Source of the DNA: Anaerococcus sp. Marseille-Q7828
GTDB lineage: Bacteria; Bacillota; Clostridia; Tissierellales; Peptoniphilaceae
Length of the DNA stretch: 64,000 nt
Assembly (NCBI RefSeq): GCF_949769285.1
Contig: NZ_OX458331.1
Coordinates: forward strand, 682,001 to 746,000
Reading direction: 5' to 3'
The notes beneath the pieces are model-generated. The model ran no database searches, had not been told where the DNA came from, and worked only from the letters and a program-made list of their open reading frames with translations. Within the stretch, counting starts at the first letter, position 1. The number at the start of each line of letters is the position of its first letter. Shown piece after piece: positions 26,715 to 34,829 of the stretch. A program made the translations under genes and the position numbers.

Positions 26715-26840
26715 GAAAGATACTATAGTAGTACTTGGTAAAACAAAGTAGTAGTAGGAAGAAAAACGAAAAGTAAGTAAAAAAGAAAAAATAGTAAAAT
26801 TTCAAAAATGTTTGATAAAAAACTCAATCAAATTAAAAAC
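26715..26840. other. Purine-rich intergenic stretch
   Basis: Between fsa copy 1 and its terminator the + strand is dominated by A and G with repeated AGT (AGTAGTAGGAAG and similar). No ORF, tRNA or ordered repeat unit is visible. It may be only a long 3' UTR. Confidence 0.4.
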
Positions 26841-26873
26841 CAGGCGCAGATTAATTTCTTTGCCTGAGTTTTT
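26841..26873 (+). terminator. Terminator between fsa copy 1 and the PTS cassette
   Basis: CAGGC (26841-26845) pairs with GCCTG (26862-26866), then five T. A wider pair, AAAAACTCA upstream with TGAGTTTTT, encloses it. Confidence 0.7.
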
Positions 26874-26929
26874 ACATTAATTAGTGGATAAAACTTAAAG
26901 TATTATAATAAAAAATTCTCAAATATTAC

Positions 26930-26958
26930 TTGACAATTATAAAAAAATAAACTAAACT
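26930..26958 (+). promoter_or_regulatory. Promoter of the mannose-type PTS cassette
   Basis: TTGACA (26930-26935), 17 bases, TAAACT (26953-26958), 45 bases before the first gene. Confidence 0.7.
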
Positions 26959-26969
26959 CTAATTAAAGG

Positions 26970-26983
26970 TTATAACGTTATAA
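26970..26983. promoter_or_regulatory. Perfect 14-bp palindrome, probable operator
   Basis: TTATAACGTTATAA is its own reverse complement and begins about 11 bases after the -10, so a bound repressor would block the start region. The GntR/UTRA protein encoded at the end of the cassette is the obvious candidate. Confidence 0.6.
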
Positions 26984-27003
26984 TCAATGATTGGAGGTAC
27001 AGG

Positions 27004-27732
27004 ATGAAAATTATAGATATTCATTCGCATTTCGGGCCTACTAGTTCAGGAGAAATACCAGATGTATCAGAGTTAAGAAAAGATTTAGATAAATTTGGAA
27101 TCAGTAAAGTGGGTCTTAGTTGTTTATCAGGAATCTCTACTAGAGAACAAAATGATTTAATTTATGAATTGATGAAATCGAACCCAGACCTTATTGAAGG
27201 TTACGCTTTTATTAATCCTAAGGATGAAAACGCTTTATCTGAGATAGATCTATGTTTAGGGAAATATGGGATGAATGGTGTTAAATTCCATTCTTGGAAA
27301 CAAGGGTATTATCCAGATAATCGACCTGAATTGTATGAAATTTTTAAATTAATTGAGAGTTATGGAGTGCACGTTCAGATGCACGTCGGAACTGCACCAT
27401 TAAGTACACCTTATATTTGGGGAGAGTATGCAAAACAATTTCCTAATATTAATTTTGTATTTACGCATACTGGTTATTACGAATTTGGAATGTCGTCAAT
27501 AGAAGTTGCCTCTAAAACTAAAAATGTCTGGGTTGAAACATCTGGACAAATGGATCCAGAGATATTGAAATATTCTGTGAATAAATTGGGATCCGAAAGA
27601 GTTGTTTTTGGTACAGATTGGCCATACAAGCCAATAAACATTGAAATTGAGAAATTCAATCATTTAGGTCTTACTAATAGTGATTTAGAAAATATTTTTT
27701 ATAAAAATGCTGAATATTTATGGAGGTATTAA
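27004..27732 (+). CDS. TIM-barrel amidohydrolase (amidohydro_2-like), intact site
   Basis: 242 aa. The HxH pair at the first strand (His7, His9), Lys94 in NGVKFHSW, His127 in QMHVG, His155 in FTHTG and Asp205 in FGTDWPY give the ligand set of metal-dependent hydrolases related to COG2159 (ACMSD/2-pyrone-4,6-dicarboxylate lactonase group). Members hydrolyse lactones or amides or decarboxylate. Nothing in the sequence names the substrate; co-transcription with a mannose-type PTS suggests a sugar-derived compound, probably phosphorylated. GGAGGT precedes the ATG. Confidence 0.75.
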   Translation: MKIIDIHSHFGPTSSGEIPDVSELRKDLDKFGISKVGLSCLSGISTREQNDLIYELMKSNPDLIEGYAFINPKDENALSEIDLCLGKYGMNGVKFHSWKQGYYPDNRPELYEIFKLIESYGVHVQMHVGTAPLSTPYIWGEYAKQFPNINFVFTHTGYYEFGMSSIEVASKTKNVWVETSGQMDPEILKYSVNKLGSERVVFGTDWPYKPINIEIEKFNHLGLTNSDLENIFYKNAEYLWRY

Positions 27733-27739
27733 ATAAGGG

Positions 27740-28114
27740 ATGAAAATTCTATTGGTTTCACATGGGAATTTATCTAAAAGTTTAATTGATTCTGCAGAAA
27801 TGCTGGTAGGAGAGACAGATGGACTTGATTATTTGATTTTTGATAAAAATATGGGGATAGATGAATTGAAGGATTCATTTATAAAATATTTATATGAGAA
27901 TGAAGAGGAATTATTAATATTTACAGATATTAAAGGAGGAACTCCATTTAACGTGGCTAGTATATTAACTAATGACATGGATAAGGTTCATATTTTTTAT
28001 GGAATGAATTTACCTATGATTGTGGAGGCTGCACTATATAAAGATGAATTTAGTATGGATGAACTTGTTGAGCAGATTAAAAGCAATATTTCTGATTGCA
28101 TAGGATTAATATAA
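27740..28114 (+). CDS. Mannose-family PTS EIIA
   Basis: 124 aa, a single EIIA-Man domain. The phospho-accepting His8 lies in LLVSHGNLSKSL, and FTDIKGGTPFNVAS (about 62-75) is the usual second motif. Takes phosphate from HPr and hands it to the adjacent EIIB. Starts 8 bases after the amidohydrolase. Confidence 0.9.
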   Translation: MKILLVSHGNLSKSLIDSAEMLVGETDGLDYLIFDKNMGIDELKDSFIKYLYENEEELLIFTDIKGGTPFNVASILTNDMDKVHIFYGMNLPMIVEAALYKDEFSMDELVEQIKSNISDCIGLI

Positions 28115-28127
28115 TACGGAGGAATAA

Positions 28128-28613
28128 ATGAACATTACAGTATTTAGAATAGATGATAGATTAATTCATGGACAAATAGTAACAGCATGGTTACATTACG
28201 CTGATGCTAAGCAAATAGTTGTTGCAGATGATAAAGCAGCAAATGATACTTTTTCTCAATCATTACTAAAGATGGCTACACCAAAAGGAATTAAGCTCAA
28301 AATAGTTGATTTATCTGAAGGAAAAAAATTAATTGAAGAAAGTGATTCTAATGATAAAACCTTATTTTTAGTTAGGGGACCAGTTGAAGCTAATTTAGTG
28401 CTTGAGAACAATGAAGTTGTTAAAACAATTAATGTTGGAAATCTAAATATGAGAAAAGGAAAAGAAAAAATATTAGACAACCTCTGGGTCTACGAAGAAG
28501 ACATTAAAGCCTTCCAAGAATTAAATGAGAAACAAATTGATTTAGAATATAGGACAGTTCCAAATGATCAATCTCAATCAGTTGTAAACTTAATTGAGAA
28601 AAATAGCAAATAA
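28128..28613 (+). CDS. Mannose-family PTS EIIB
   Basis: 161 aa. FRIDDRLIHGQIVTAW contains the phospho-His14 characteristic of EIIB in the mannose/fructose/sorbose family; VVADDKAANDTF follows as in other members. Phosphorylates the incoming substrate through EIIC/EIID. CGGAGG precedes the ATG. Confidence 0.92.
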   Translation: MNITVFRIDDRLIHGQIVTAWLHYADAKQIVVADDKAANDTFSQSLLKMATPKGIKLKIVDLSEGKKLIEESDSNDKTLFLVRGPVEANLVLENNEVVKTINVGNLNMRKGKEKILDNLWVYEEDIKAFQELNEKQIDLEYRTVPNDQSQSVVNLIEKNSK

Positions 28614-28630
28614 ATTTTAAGGGGGAAACA

Positions 28631-29389
28631 ATGAGTATTTTATTACAAGCTATTTTGGTGGCTATATTTGTATCTATAGCTTTTATTGACTCACATACGC
28701 TACAAATTCACATATTCAGACCAATTGTAGTAGGCCCGGTAGTAGGTCTAATAATGGGAGATGCAGCAACTGGATTTGCAGTAGGAGTTCAAATTGAATT
28801 AATGTTTTTAGCTGTAATATTTGTTGGAACAGCAGCACCACCAGATCCAACAATTTCTACAGCAATAGCAACTGCATTAGCAATACTAGGAGGAGGCGGA
28901 ATAGAGATTGCCATAGCAACTGCACTACCAGTGTCATTGATTGGGCAAATAGCAACAACATTCCAAAACTCTGTTATTAACGTATTGTTTATGCATAGAG
29001 TTGAAGAAGCGACTCACAAACTTGATACAAAAGGAATAGTATTAAATAACTTAGTATTTCCTATGTTGGTAAATGTTGTATTATATGGTGTCCCAACATT
29101 TTTAGCAGTATACTATGGAGCTGATTTAGTAAAAAGTATAATTGACTTTATCCCTTCCAAGGTTATTACTGGATTATCAGTAGGCGGAAGCATGATTGGT
29201 GCAGTTGGATTTGCGTTATTACTATCAACAATATCTTCAAAAAAAATGTGGCCATTTTTTGTTCTTGGATTCATATTTGCTTCATATTTAGGGGTGAATA
29301 ACATTGGTATTGGATTGATAGCCTTAGTAAGTTGTGCATTTTATTATTATTTCAAGCTAGATAAAGATATTGGATTCGAGGAGGCATAG
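28631..29389 (+). CDS. Mannose-family PTS EIIC
   Basis: 252 aa, membrane protein with about 6-7 hydrophobic segments. PIVVGPVVGLIMGD (about 31-44) and IELMFLAVIFVGTAAPPDP are typical of EIIC from the sorbose/mannose family. Forms the translocation channel with EIID. Its end overlaps the ribosome site of the next gene. Confidence 0.9.
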   Translation: MSILLQAILVAIFVSIAFIDSHTLQIHIFRPIVVGPVVGLIMGDAATGFAVGVQIELMFLAVIFVGTAAPPDPTISTAIATALAILGGGGIEIAIATALPVSLIGQIATTFQNSVINVLFMHRVEEATHKLDTKGIVLNNLVFPMLVNVVLYGVPTFLAVYYGADLVKSIIDFIPSKVITGLSVGGSMIGAVGFALLLSTISSKKMWPFFVLGFIFASYLGVNNIGIGLIALVSCAFYYYFKLDKDIGFEEA

Positions 29390-29390
29390 A

Positions 29391-30203
29391 ATGTCAAAAA
29401 AACTAACAAAAAAAGATTTATGGAAAGTTTATTGGAATCAAATGAGCATTAGGGGAGCAAACAACTATGAAAGACAGCAAAATGCTGGATTTACTCAGTC
29501 AATGATCCCTGTAATCGAGAAGCTTTATGAAGATGATGAAGATAAATTAGAAGCTTATAATAGACATATGGAGTACTTTCTGACTCAGGATATGATATCA
29601 GCTGTACCGGTTGGTATCTCGGCTGCTATGGAAGAGGCGAACGCTAATAATGAAGATTTTGATCCTTCAGCAATTAGTGCAGTAAAAGCAGCCTTAATGG
29701 GACCATTAGCTGGACTTGGGGATTCCTTGTTAAATGGTACAGCAAGACCTATACTAGCCAGTATTGCTATTTCATTTGTGGCGTCAGGATTAGGTTGGAT
29801 AGGACCTCTATTCTTTATAATAGGGATGGCTATAGTTTCATTAGGAATTAGATACCTTGGAGTATTCAAAGGCTATGAACAAGGAATAAAACTGGTAGAT
29901 TCTCTAGCGAACTCTGGCTTAATTGATAAAATTACTGATATAGCTTCAATAGCAGCCTATACTGTTGTTGGTGGTTTTGTACCAGCTTTAGTTGAAATAT
30001 CTACACCTATAACAATTGGATCTGGAGAAAGTGTTCTTAACATACAAGAAACTCTAGATGGATTAATGCCAGGATTCTTAGGCCTTGCGTACACAGGTCT
30101 TATGTATTATCTAATTACAAAGAAAAAGATGAATTCAGTAGTGTTAATTTTCATTACCATGTTGGTTGGTGTAGTAGGTGTTTATTTAGGTATATTAGGT
30201 TAA
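29391..30203 (+). CDS. Mannose-family PTS EIID
   Basis: 270 aa from the ATG at 29391, preceded by GAGGAGG; an upstream in-frame TTG at 29370 would include the ribosome site in coding sequence, so it is rejected. Family features: GANNYERQQNAGFTQSMIPVI near the start and GPLAGLGDSLLNGTARPI (about 105-122), then several membrane segments. A whole IIABCD set is therefore present in the operon. Confidence 0.92.
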   Translation: MSKKLTKKDLWKVYWNQMSIRGANNYERQQNAGFTQSMIPVIEKLYEDDEDKLEAYNRHMEYFLTQDMISAVPVGISAAMEEANANNEDFDPSAISAVKAALMGPLAGLGDSLLNGTARPILASIAISFVASGLGWIGPLFFIIGMAIVSLGIRYLGVFKGYEQGIKLVDSLANSGLIDKITDIASIAAYTVVGGFVPALVEISTPITIGSGESVLNIQETLDGLMPGFLGLAYTGLMYYLITKKKMNSVVLIFITMLVGVVGVYLGILG

Positions 30204-30213
30204 GGGTATTTAT

Positions 30214-30930
30214 ATGTTAGATATTCATGCACATATAAAAACAAAATCTCAGGATGAATTAAATAAGTTATTATCTGATATGGATGATAATAATATAAAG
30301 AAAAGAGTTATATCATCAACTTCTAATGATTCAATATTAGATAATATTAAATATATAGAGGAATGCGTGAGAAAATATCCGGAAAAGCTTATTGGTTGTG
30401 CTCTAATAAATCCTAAAAATTCAAATTCTATTTCTGATGTAGATTATGCATTGAGTTCAAGTGAAATAGAAATGATTGAATTTAATTCTTTTGAACATGC
30501 TTACTATCCAGATTTAAACGAAAATCTAGATGAAATTTTTAAGAAAATAGATGAAAAAAATATACCAGTAAAAGTGTTTACTGGTATAGGTTGTTTTGCA
30601 ATACCTCAACAATGGGAAAAATACGTTGTTAAATATCCAAAAATTAAATTCATCTTCCTTCATATGGGATGTTTTGATTATGGATATACTTGTATCGATG
30701 TAGTTGCTAGGAATAGTAATGCATATATAGAGATATCTAATCAATATGAGAATCAAATAATAAAAAAAGCTTTGGATAAGATAGAAACAAATAAAATATT
30801 GTTTGGAACAACATATCCAGAAAGACTAACATCATCGTCTGTAAAACTATTAGATAATTTTAATATATCACCAGATGTAAAAAGAGATATATATTTTAAG
30901 AATAATTTAAGTTTTTTTGGGGAGGTTTAA
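30214..30930 (+). CDS. Amidohydrolase-fold paralogue missing metal ligands
   Basis: 238 aa, related along its length to the protein at 27004 (the IGCALINPKNSNSIS, YYPDLNENLDEIF and LHMGCFDYG segments align with equivalents there). His5, His7 and His150 are kept, but Lys94 aligns with Glu89, His127 with Phe122 and Asp205 with Thr200 (manual alignment). Loss of the catalytic Asp suggests a non-catalytic or altered function, perhaps as a partner of the first copy. Very AT-rich codon use. No family function can be assigned. Confidence 0.65.
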   Translation: MLDIHAHIKTKSQDELNKLLSDMDDNNIKKRVISSTSNDSILDNIKYIEECVRKYPEKLIGCALINPKNSNSISDVDYALSSSEIEMIEFNSFEHAYYPDLNENLDEIFKKIDEKNIPVKVFTGIGCFAIPQQWEKYVVKYPKIKFIFLHMGCFDYGYTCIDVVARNSNAYIEISNQYENQIIKKALDKIETNKILFGTTYPERLTSSSVKLLDNFNISPDVKRDIYFKNNLSFFGEV

Positions 30931-30933
30931 GAA

Positions 30934-31899
30934 ATGGAAAATTTGTTCTTTAATTATCTCAATGAAAATGATAAAATCAAAGTAAATAAAATTGACAATC
31001 ATGAAATTTTAGGGGCTTCTCAACAAATAGAAATAATTTCTAATATAATGCTTAATTTGGTTGATGAAAATTTTGATTTAAATTGTACAAAACTAGTCGA
31101 AGTAATTAATAGTTTTGTTAATCATTTTATTGAATCTAGAGGAAATGCAAGTAGGGCTTTTATAAATAGCCTTAGGGAGCTAACGAGAAATGTAAATAAT
31201 GATGTTGATAATTATGAAGATCTAAAAAGATTAATATCAAATAATATTAAAGAATTTAAATTGAGTACGGAAAAAAATCTAGAAAAGATTTTAGAGTATT
31301 CAAATAACGAATTAAGTGCATATACTGATATATTCCTATATGATTATTCAAGTACAGTTGAAAAAGCAGTATTATATATTTCAGAAGAAAATGATAGAAA
31401 TATAAATATTTATATTTCTGAAAGTTCAGCAATTGATGGTGGGAGCCCATTTTTAAAATTGAATGATAAAAAAAATTTAAAAATACACTTTTTTCCAGAT
31501 TCAGCAGCTTTATATTTTTTAAAAAAAAGTCAATGCTGTTTGATGGGAGCGGAGACGTTCTATCCTGACGGAACTGGATTTAATACAGTTGGTTCAGATA
31601 TAATGGGACATCTTTGTAAAATATTTGATAAAAAACTATACTTTTTAACTCCAATGAATAAATTAGATGAAAGAAGAAACGTTGGGATAAGAAAAGAGAT
31701 TGTTAGTATAGATTACAAAGATAAATATAAAAATAATGATATTTTAGATGAATCAATATTTACAATAATTCCAGAATTAATAGGAGTGAATCCGGATAAT
31801 ATATATGCTTATATTACTGAATTTGGGGTCATTCCAACTAATAGCATGTATTTAGTTTCTAGGGAATATATGACAAGATTGGTAGGTAAATATGAATGA
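30934..31899 (+). CDS. eIF2B/MtnA-fold (IF-2B) protein, possible sugar-phosphate binder
   Basis: 321 aa. The helical N-terminal half with IESRGNASRAFINSLREL and the C-terminal Rossmann-like half with LYDYSSTVEKAVLYI (about 135-149), MGAETFYPDGTGFNTVGSD (about 204-222) and YAYITEFGVIPTNSM fit the eIF2B alpha/beta/delta and MtnA/ribose-1,5-bisphosphate isomerase family. Relative to the isomerases the catalytic Cys position is Tyr138 and the catalytic Asp is Glu207 (manual alignment), so an aldose-1-P to ketose-1-P isomerase role is doubtful; ligand sensing is an alternative. Extremely AT-rich. Confidence 0.65.
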   Translation: MENLFFNYLNENDKIKVNKIDNHEILGASQQIEIISNIMLNLVDENFDLNCTKLVEVINSFVNHFIESRGNASRAFINSLRELTRNVNNDVDNYEDLKRLISNNIKEFKLSTEKNLEKILEYSNNELSAYTDIFLYDYSSTVEKAVLYISEENDRNINIYISESSAIDGGSPFLKLNDKKNLKIHFFPDSAALYFLKKSQCCLMGAETFYPDGTGFNTVGSDIMGHLCKIFDKKLYFLTPMNKLDERRNVGIRKEIVSIDYKDKYKNNDILDESIFTIIPELIGVNPDNIYAYITEFGVIPTNSMYLVSREYMTRLVGKYE

Positions 31900-32677
31900 A
31901 AAACTCTTAAATAAACCAGTATTAGCTATGTTACAGCCCTCATCTTTGCCAGGAACCTATAAAAATAAAGGTGAGAAAATAGATATAATCATTGAAAAAG
32001 CTATAAATGAAGCTAAAATGATAGAAGAGAATAAATTTGATGGTTTAATAATTCAGAATATGAATGACATGCCTATAAAGCAATTTTCTAACTTTCAAAC
32101 AGTTGCATATATGACGCAAATAACATCTGAAATCAAAAGAAGATTTCCTAATTTATTAATAGGTGTTCTGATTAATTGGGATGGCGTTGCATCTTTAGCC
32201 GTTGCGGATGCAGTTGGGGCTGATTTTATAAGAGTAGAACATTTATACACAGGAGTTAATGTTACAAGTGGTGGTATGCTTCAAGGACAATGTACTGATA
32301 TAATTGATCTAAAGATGAAAATAGGAAGCGACGTTCCGATCTTTGCTGATGTTTATGAAGTACACGGAGTTCCGCTTGGAAAGAAATCTTATGGTGAAGC
32401 AGCTTGGGAAATAGTTAATGAGGCCTTCGCAGATGGAATTTTCACTTCTGGAAAATCAGTTGATGAAAGTATAGAAATTGCCAAAGAAATAAAATCTAAA
32501 AATCTACAAGTTCCAGTTTACTTAGGCGGAGGAGCAACTGGGGATAATATTGCAGAACTTATGAAATATTATGACGGTGTAAGTGTTGCTACTTGGATTA
32601 AAGATGGTGATATGGCTAACGACATTAATCCAGAAAAGGCTAAAAAATTTATTAACGAAGTTAAAAAGAATATATGA
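31892..32677 (+). CDS. BtpA/SgcQ family TIM-barrel protein
   Basis: 261 aa. The opening VLAMLQPSSLPGT, FDGLIIQNMNDMP (about 49-61), GVLINWDGVASLAVADAVGADFIRVEH and PVYLGGGATGDNIAEL are the recurring pattern of the BtpA/SgcQ family. Family biochemistry is poorly defined: BtpA was linked to photosystem I in cyanobacteria, while SgcQ lies in an E. coli PTS operon. Presence with a PTS here supports a role in sugar catabolism. Its ATG overlaps the previous stop by 8 bases. Confidence 0.85.
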   Translation: MNEKLLNKPVLAMLQPSSLPGTYKNKGEKIDIIIEKAINEAKMIEENKFDGLIIQNMNDMPIKQFSNFQTVAYMTQITSEIKRRFPNLLIGVLINWDGVASLAVADAVGADFIRVEHLYTGVNVTSGGMLQGQCTDIIDLKMKIGSDVPIFADVYEVHGVPLGKKSYGEAAWEIVNEAFADGIFTSGKSVDESIEIAKEIKSKNLQVPVYLGGGATGDNIAELMKYYDGVSVATWIKDGDMANDINPEKAKKFINEVKKNI

Positions 32678-32698
32678 ATGTTGATGAGGGGATAGATT

Positions 32699-33409
32699 AT
32701 GAACGTTAAAGACATTCCATTATATAGAAATGTATATTTGGATATACTAGGTAAAATACAATTAGGAGTGTATGAAAAAGATGAACTATTACCCTCAGAG
32801 ACTGAATTACAGGAAAGATACCAGGTTAGTAGGATTACGATTCGTAGAGCGGTTGAGGATTTACAGCGTGATGGATTTGTAATTAAAAAACCAGGGGTAG
32901 GAACTATTATCACTAATGATAAAATAACACTAAATTTAAACAGTATAAAATCTTTCAGCCTTGAAAATAAAAACGAATCAAGTGAGCTTGTTAGTTTTAA
33001 AAAGATTATTGCTCCAGATAAAGTTAAGAAAGCTCTTAATTTAGATGATCTAGATAAAGTATATCAAATAGAAAGAATAAGAAAAATAAATGGTAGAAAT
33101 ATTGGGTTTCATAGAGCTTTCATACCAGAAAGACTTGCTAAATTAAGTGAAGACGATTTTATATCAGGTCATAGTTCATTATATAAGATATTGGAATCAC
33201 AAAATATTAATATTACTCATGGTTATGAAACTATAGAATCTATTAATTCCAACAAATCCTTATCAGAGCTACTAAAAATTAGTACTAATACTGCCATGCT
33301 CTACAAAGAAAGAGTATCTAGTACAGATTATGAGATTGTAGAATATGTAGAAATATATTATATAGGTTCGGTTTATAAATATTACGTTGAACTTAAAAAT
33401 ATGAATTAA
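32699..33409 (+). CDS. GntR-family regulator with UTRA domain
   Basis: 236 aa. Winged HTH at residues 1-75 (LPSETELQERYQVSRITIRRAVEDLQRDGFVIKKPGVGTII) and a UTRA ligand domain (about 95-232, with YQIERIRKINGRNIGFHRAFIPE). HutC-type regulators bind sugar phosphates or amino-sugar phosphates and repress nearby catabolic operons. Last gene of the cassette, so probably autoregulated through the palindrome at 26970. Confidence 0.88.
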   Translation: MNVKDIPLYRNVYLDILGKIQLGVYEKDELLPSETELQERYQVSRITIRRAVEDLQRDGFVIKKPGVGTIITNDKITLNLNSIKSFSLENKNESSELVSFKKIIAPDKVKKALNLDDLDKVYQIERIRKINGRNIGFHRAFIPERLAKLSEDDFISGHSSLYKILESQNINITHGYETIESINSNKSLSELLKISTNTAMLYKERVSSTDYEIVEYVEIYYIGSVYKYYVELKNMN

Positions 33410-33443
33410 ACATTAATTGACAATTATTTTTATATTATCAGAG

Positions 33444-33471
33444 TTGTTATTTCAAATACAATATTTATACT
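33444..33471 (+). promoter_or_regulatory. Putative promoter of fsa copy 2
   Basis: TTGTTA (33444-33449), 16 bases, TATACT (33466-33471), 28 bases before the ATG. TTGACA at 33417 has no good -10 partner. Confidence 0.4.
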
Positions 33472-33499
33472 GACATTTGATTTTTAAAAAGGAGTAAAA

Positions 33500-34153
33500 A
33501 TGAAATTTTTCTTAGACACAGCAAATGTAGATCAAATTAAAAGAATCAACGACCTAGGCCTATGTGATGGAGTTACTACCAATCCTTCACTCATCAACAA
33601 AGAAGGCAGGGATTTTAAGGAAGTTGTTAGTGAGATTTCTCAAATTGTTGATGGACCTGTTTCTGCTGAAGTTACTTGCTATGACTATGAAGGCATGGTT
33701 GATCAAGCCCGTGATTTGGCTAAGTGGTCTGATAATATAGTTGTAAAGATTCCTATGACAGAGGATGGTCTTAAGGCTATACACACCCTATCAAAGGAAG
33801 GTATAAAGACCAATTGTACATTGATATTTTCCATCTCCCAAGGAATAATGGCTATGAAAGCTGGAGCGACATACATCTCACCATTTATGGGAAGAATTGA
33901 TGATATGGGAGAAAATGGAGCAGAACTTGTAGCATCTCTTCGCGATGTGATCGATATTTATGGTTACGAATCAGAAATAATCGCAGCTAGCATCAGACAC
34001 ATCAACCATCTAGAAGAAGCTGCCCTAGCAGGTGCACACATAGCAACTATTCCAGGTTCATTGTTTGAGAAATTATGGACTCATCCATTGACCACAGCAG
34101 GCATAGATGCCTTTGTCAAAGATTGGGAAAAATTTGAAGCTAGAAATAAGTAG
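33500..34153 (+). CDS. fsa: FSA/transaldolase-like aldolase, copy 2
   Basis: 217 aa, differing from copy 1 (26061) at a few residues at the N-terminus, in the middle (SLSQ/SISQ, MKGG/MKAG) and at the C-terminus. Lys83 Schiff base and the DGVTTNPSL motif are kept. Nucleotides 33608-33801 match 26169-26362 with only three differences by hand count, while the first 108 bases differ at about 22 positions. AAAGGAG precedes the ATG. May serve the PTS cassette or the transketolase that follows the YitT-like gene. Confidence 0.92.
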   Translation: MKFFLDTANVDQIKRINDLGLCDGVTTNPSLINKEGRDFKEVVSEISQIVDGPVSAEVTCYDYEGMVDQARDLAKWSDNIVVKIPMTEDGLKAIHTLSKEGIKTNCTLIFSISQGIMAMKAGATYISPFMGRIDDMGENGAELVASLRDVIDIYGYESEIIAASIRHINHLEEAALAGAHIATIPGSLFEKLWTHPLTTAGIDAFVKDWEKFEARNK

Positions 34154-34159
34154 AAAAAT

Positions 34160-34182
34160 AGGATGAGACTTGTTCTCATCCT
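34160..34182 (-). terminator. Convergent terminator, fsa copy 2 / YitT-like gene
   Basis: AGGATGAGA (34160-34168) and TCTCATCCT (34174-34182) form a perfect 9-bp stem. The T-rich tail (TATTTTT) is on the minus strand, so it chiefly ends the YitT-like gene; it may also stop + strand transcripts. Confidence 0.75.
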
Positions 34183-34829
34183 TATTCTATATTAGCAGCT
34201 TTCACATCAAATGTTTTAAGAATTGATTTGGTGGTGGTTTTAGTGAAGAATTCTACCAAAGGTCCCATGATTAGAACATTTAGTATGGTTCCAATACCAA
34301 GGGCTGCTTTGCCTATGAATCCAACGATTACACTGATAACGTCTGTGAAGATTCTTGCCTTACCAAGGCTCATATTTGGTTTTCTTTTGTTGATGGTTAT
34401 AAATAAGGAATCATATGCTGACACCCCTATATTTGTGCTGGCATAGAGGGAAACGTTCATGGCCATTACCATTGTAGCAAGGATTAGAATTATAATCTTT
34501 GAGGCAAATGTTGGATTGGTGTATATATTTTCAAAAATATTAGCAGAATAATCTGCCACAGGTCCTATTAATATGAGGTTGATGAGAGTTCCCCAACCAA
34601 TCATAGACCTATTTAAGAAAAATATAAAAATTAGTATCAGACCGTTTATGATAGGATAGACTATTCTAAATGGAGTATTGGTCATATTGCAGATACCTAT
34701 TATAAGTGATGTGAATGGATCAACTCCAAGGGCAAGGATTCTCATAATCCCAATTGTTACAGCAATCATAAATGTACCGATTATAGATATTATAATTCTT
34801 TTAAGCAAATCTTTTGTTTTAGGCGACAT
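34182..34829 (-). CDS. YitT/YczE-like integral membrane protein
   Basis: 215 aa with about five hydrophobic segments (about 11-30, 55-70, 80-100, 110-128, 160-190). The GVDPFTSLIIGICNMTN and NIGVSAYDSLFITIN motifs, one per half, are typical of YczE/YitT-type proteins. Function unknown; some relatives are linked to transport or secretion. The stop sits in the terminator arm. AAGGAG precedes the ATG on the minus strand. Divergent from tkt. Confidence 0.7.
   Translation of the reverse strand: MSPKTKDLLKRIIISIIGTFMIAVTIGIMRILALGVDPFTSLIIGICNMTNTPFRIVYPIINGLILIFIFFLNRSMIGWGTLINLILIGPVADYSANIFENIYTNPTFASKIIILILATMVMAMNVSLYASTNIGVSAYDSLFITINKRKPNMSLGKARIFTDVISVIVGFIGKAALGIGTILNVLIMGPLVEFFTKTTTKSILKTFDVKAANIE

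Noticed and set aside
26715-26800. CRISPR-like or tandem-repeat array suggested by recurring AGT triplets.
   Set aside because: No repeat unit of constant length or spacers; it is low-complexity purine-rich sequence.
29370-29390. An earlier TTG start for EIID.
   Set aside because: It would place the GAGGAGG ribosome site inside the coding region; ATG at 29391 is well placed.
31892-32677. A thiamine- or tryptophan-pathway TIM barrel.
   Set aside because: The opening MLQPSSLPGT and GADFIRVEH pattern fits BtpA/SgcQ better, and no thiamine or tryptophan gene is near.
26061-34153. The fsa repeats as attachment sites of a prophage or integrative element.
   Set aside because: No integrase, excisionase or phage gene lies between them; the repeat is a whole coding gene.
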